A DNA stretch of 16,690 bases, from assembly GCA_023398955.1 (NCBI GenBank), contig JAEWRL010000257.1, positions 1 through 16,690 of the forward strand, in the 5' to 3' direction. Source of the stretch: Pseudomonadota bacterium (GTDB taxonomy: Bacteria > Myxococcota_A > Polyangia > Polyangiales > Polyangiaceae). Below are positions 16,178 through 16,690 of the stretch, piece after piece; the first letter of the stretch is position 1, and each line of letters starts with the position of its first letter. The translations under genes and the position numbers were made by a program. The notes beneath the pieces are model-generated. The model had not been told where the DNA came from. It saw nothing but the letters and a program-made list of their open reading frames with translations, and searched no databases.

Positions 16178-16629
16178 ATATCAATAGCCTCACCCGGCGC
16201 GGTCCCGATCGAGCGCGCTGGGAAAGGCGTCGGCGCCTCACCTTGCCGGGGCGATGGACGAGAGCCCCAGCGAGCGGCGTGACAATGCGCCGCACATGCT
16301 GCGCTACGGCTGCGACTCGACGGACGCACGAGCGCTTCCCGCCGGAGTCCCGCTCGGTCCTACCCACTAGTCCAGCGGGCCGAAGCCCCTTGACGCGGCG
16401 TCTATCGGCCTCGACGAGACCGCTGGCACCTCACTCCACCGTCACTGTAGCGGTTACGCTCACGACGCTGAACTCGAAGTCGCCGACCACAGCGTCACCA
16501 GCGTGCCGCTCGGGGCTCGAGGAGAGCACCGAGGCCCGCTGACCAGGCATGTCGAGTCGGACAACCTAACCCGGCGGAGCCGGAACCAAACAGGGGAACT
16601 GGCAACGCCAAATGCAACCGGAGGGCAGG

Positions 16630-16657
16630 CTATCAGGTGTCAGCCGTCAGGCGTCAG
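16630..16657 (-). repeat. Heptanucleotide tandem repeat, (CTGANNN) x4, inverted copy
   Basis: Read on the minus strand there are four contiguous 7-bp units that begin with CTGA, with variable triplets CGC, CGG, CAC and TAG, followed by CCTGC. This matches the left-edge element at 28-55 in unit number, register and the CCTGC end. The sequence before the repeat also shares short blocks with the left copy (CGCA, ATG, GCTC or CTC, GCAGA), so a longer common element is possible. Confidence 0.7.
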
Positions 16658-16690
16658 CTTCTGCATGAAGCTGGCGAGCATCCTGCGCAC
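16640..16690 (-). other. Possible C-terminal end of a gene entering from the right
   Basis: On the minus strand one frame reads VRRMLASFMQKLTPDG and then stops at a TGA (16640-16642). Another frame reads AQDARQLHAEADA and stops slightly earlier. As at the left edge, the stop falls inside the heptanucleotide repeat. The first reading loosely matches the left-edge peptide (R-x-M, then M and L-T). It may be a real gene tail or an effect of the repeat. Confidence 0.2.

Larger units (their letters stand above)
16072..16690. other. Intergenic region upstream of the OmpA gene
   Basis: I see no convincing gene in these 619 bp. The OmpA promoter should lie in the first 150 bp on the minus strand. A GGAACC (16115-16120) and a GTACC (16094-16098), separated by 16 bp, loosely resemble an ECF-type promoter. 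A 39-codon minus-strand ORF (16431-16550) ends in the hydrophobic beta-like GDFEFSVVSVTATVTVE but lacks a ribosome-binding site. A 5-bp hairpin, CCGGC-GGA-GCCGG, is at 16571-16583. The heptanucleotide repeat closes the region at 16630-16657. Confidence 0.5.

Overview
The window looks like chromosomal DNA from a GC-rich member of the Myxococcota, most plausibly Polyangiales-like. The supporting signs are strong G/C bias at third codon positions, orphan multi-PAS hybrid histidine kinases, a lipoprotein with a Gly/Ala/Glu-rich linker after its lipobox, an OmpA protein with several thrombospondin type-3 calcium repeats, and a very long SNF2 ATPase. This placement rests on gene style, not on a phylogenetic marker search. 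I see no rRNA, tRNA, CRISPR array, transposase, integrase or phage gene.

Left part (1-7817). A heptanucleotide repeat (CTGANNN x4) lies at the left edge. A membrane-bound hybrid histidine kinase (122-2305, minus) is divergent from glyQ (2612-3520, plus), with 306 bp between them that contain a perfect 8-bp inverted repeat. glyQ encodes the alpha subunit of tetrameric glycyl-tRNA synthetase. It is not followed by glyS. Instead, a 1428-residue SNF2-family ATPase starts 10 bp after it.

Middle part (7818-11525). The 421-bp gap after the SNF2 gene holds eight units of a 21-bp tandem repeat. It is followed by an unrecognised 281-residue gene with an Arg-rich C-terminal third. Convergent to that gene is a secreted lipoprotein of the PQQ-dependent sugar/sorbosone dehydrogenase type, and upstream of the lipoprotein gene on the same strand is a membrane-anchored alpha/beta hydrolase.

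Right part (11526-16690). A second, soluble hybrid histidine kinase with four PAS domains (11859-14615, plus) converges on an OmpA-family outer-membrane protein (14644-16071, minus). Only 28 bp separate them, and a hairpin-forming GC-rich sequence overlaps the kinase stop. The last 619 bp hold no convincing gene. They end with a second copy of the heptanucleotide repeat, in the opposite orientation to the left-edge copy.

No single pathway links the genes. Two sensor kinases without adjacent output regulators, two envelope proteins and one anchored hydrolase suggest envelope and signalling functions, while glyQ-SNF2 is the only tight same-strand pair. I found no clear new multi-gene system. 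The best leads are the 21-bp repeat array beside the uncharacterised gene, the glyQ-SNF2 arrangement, and the heptanucleotide repeat family at both edges.
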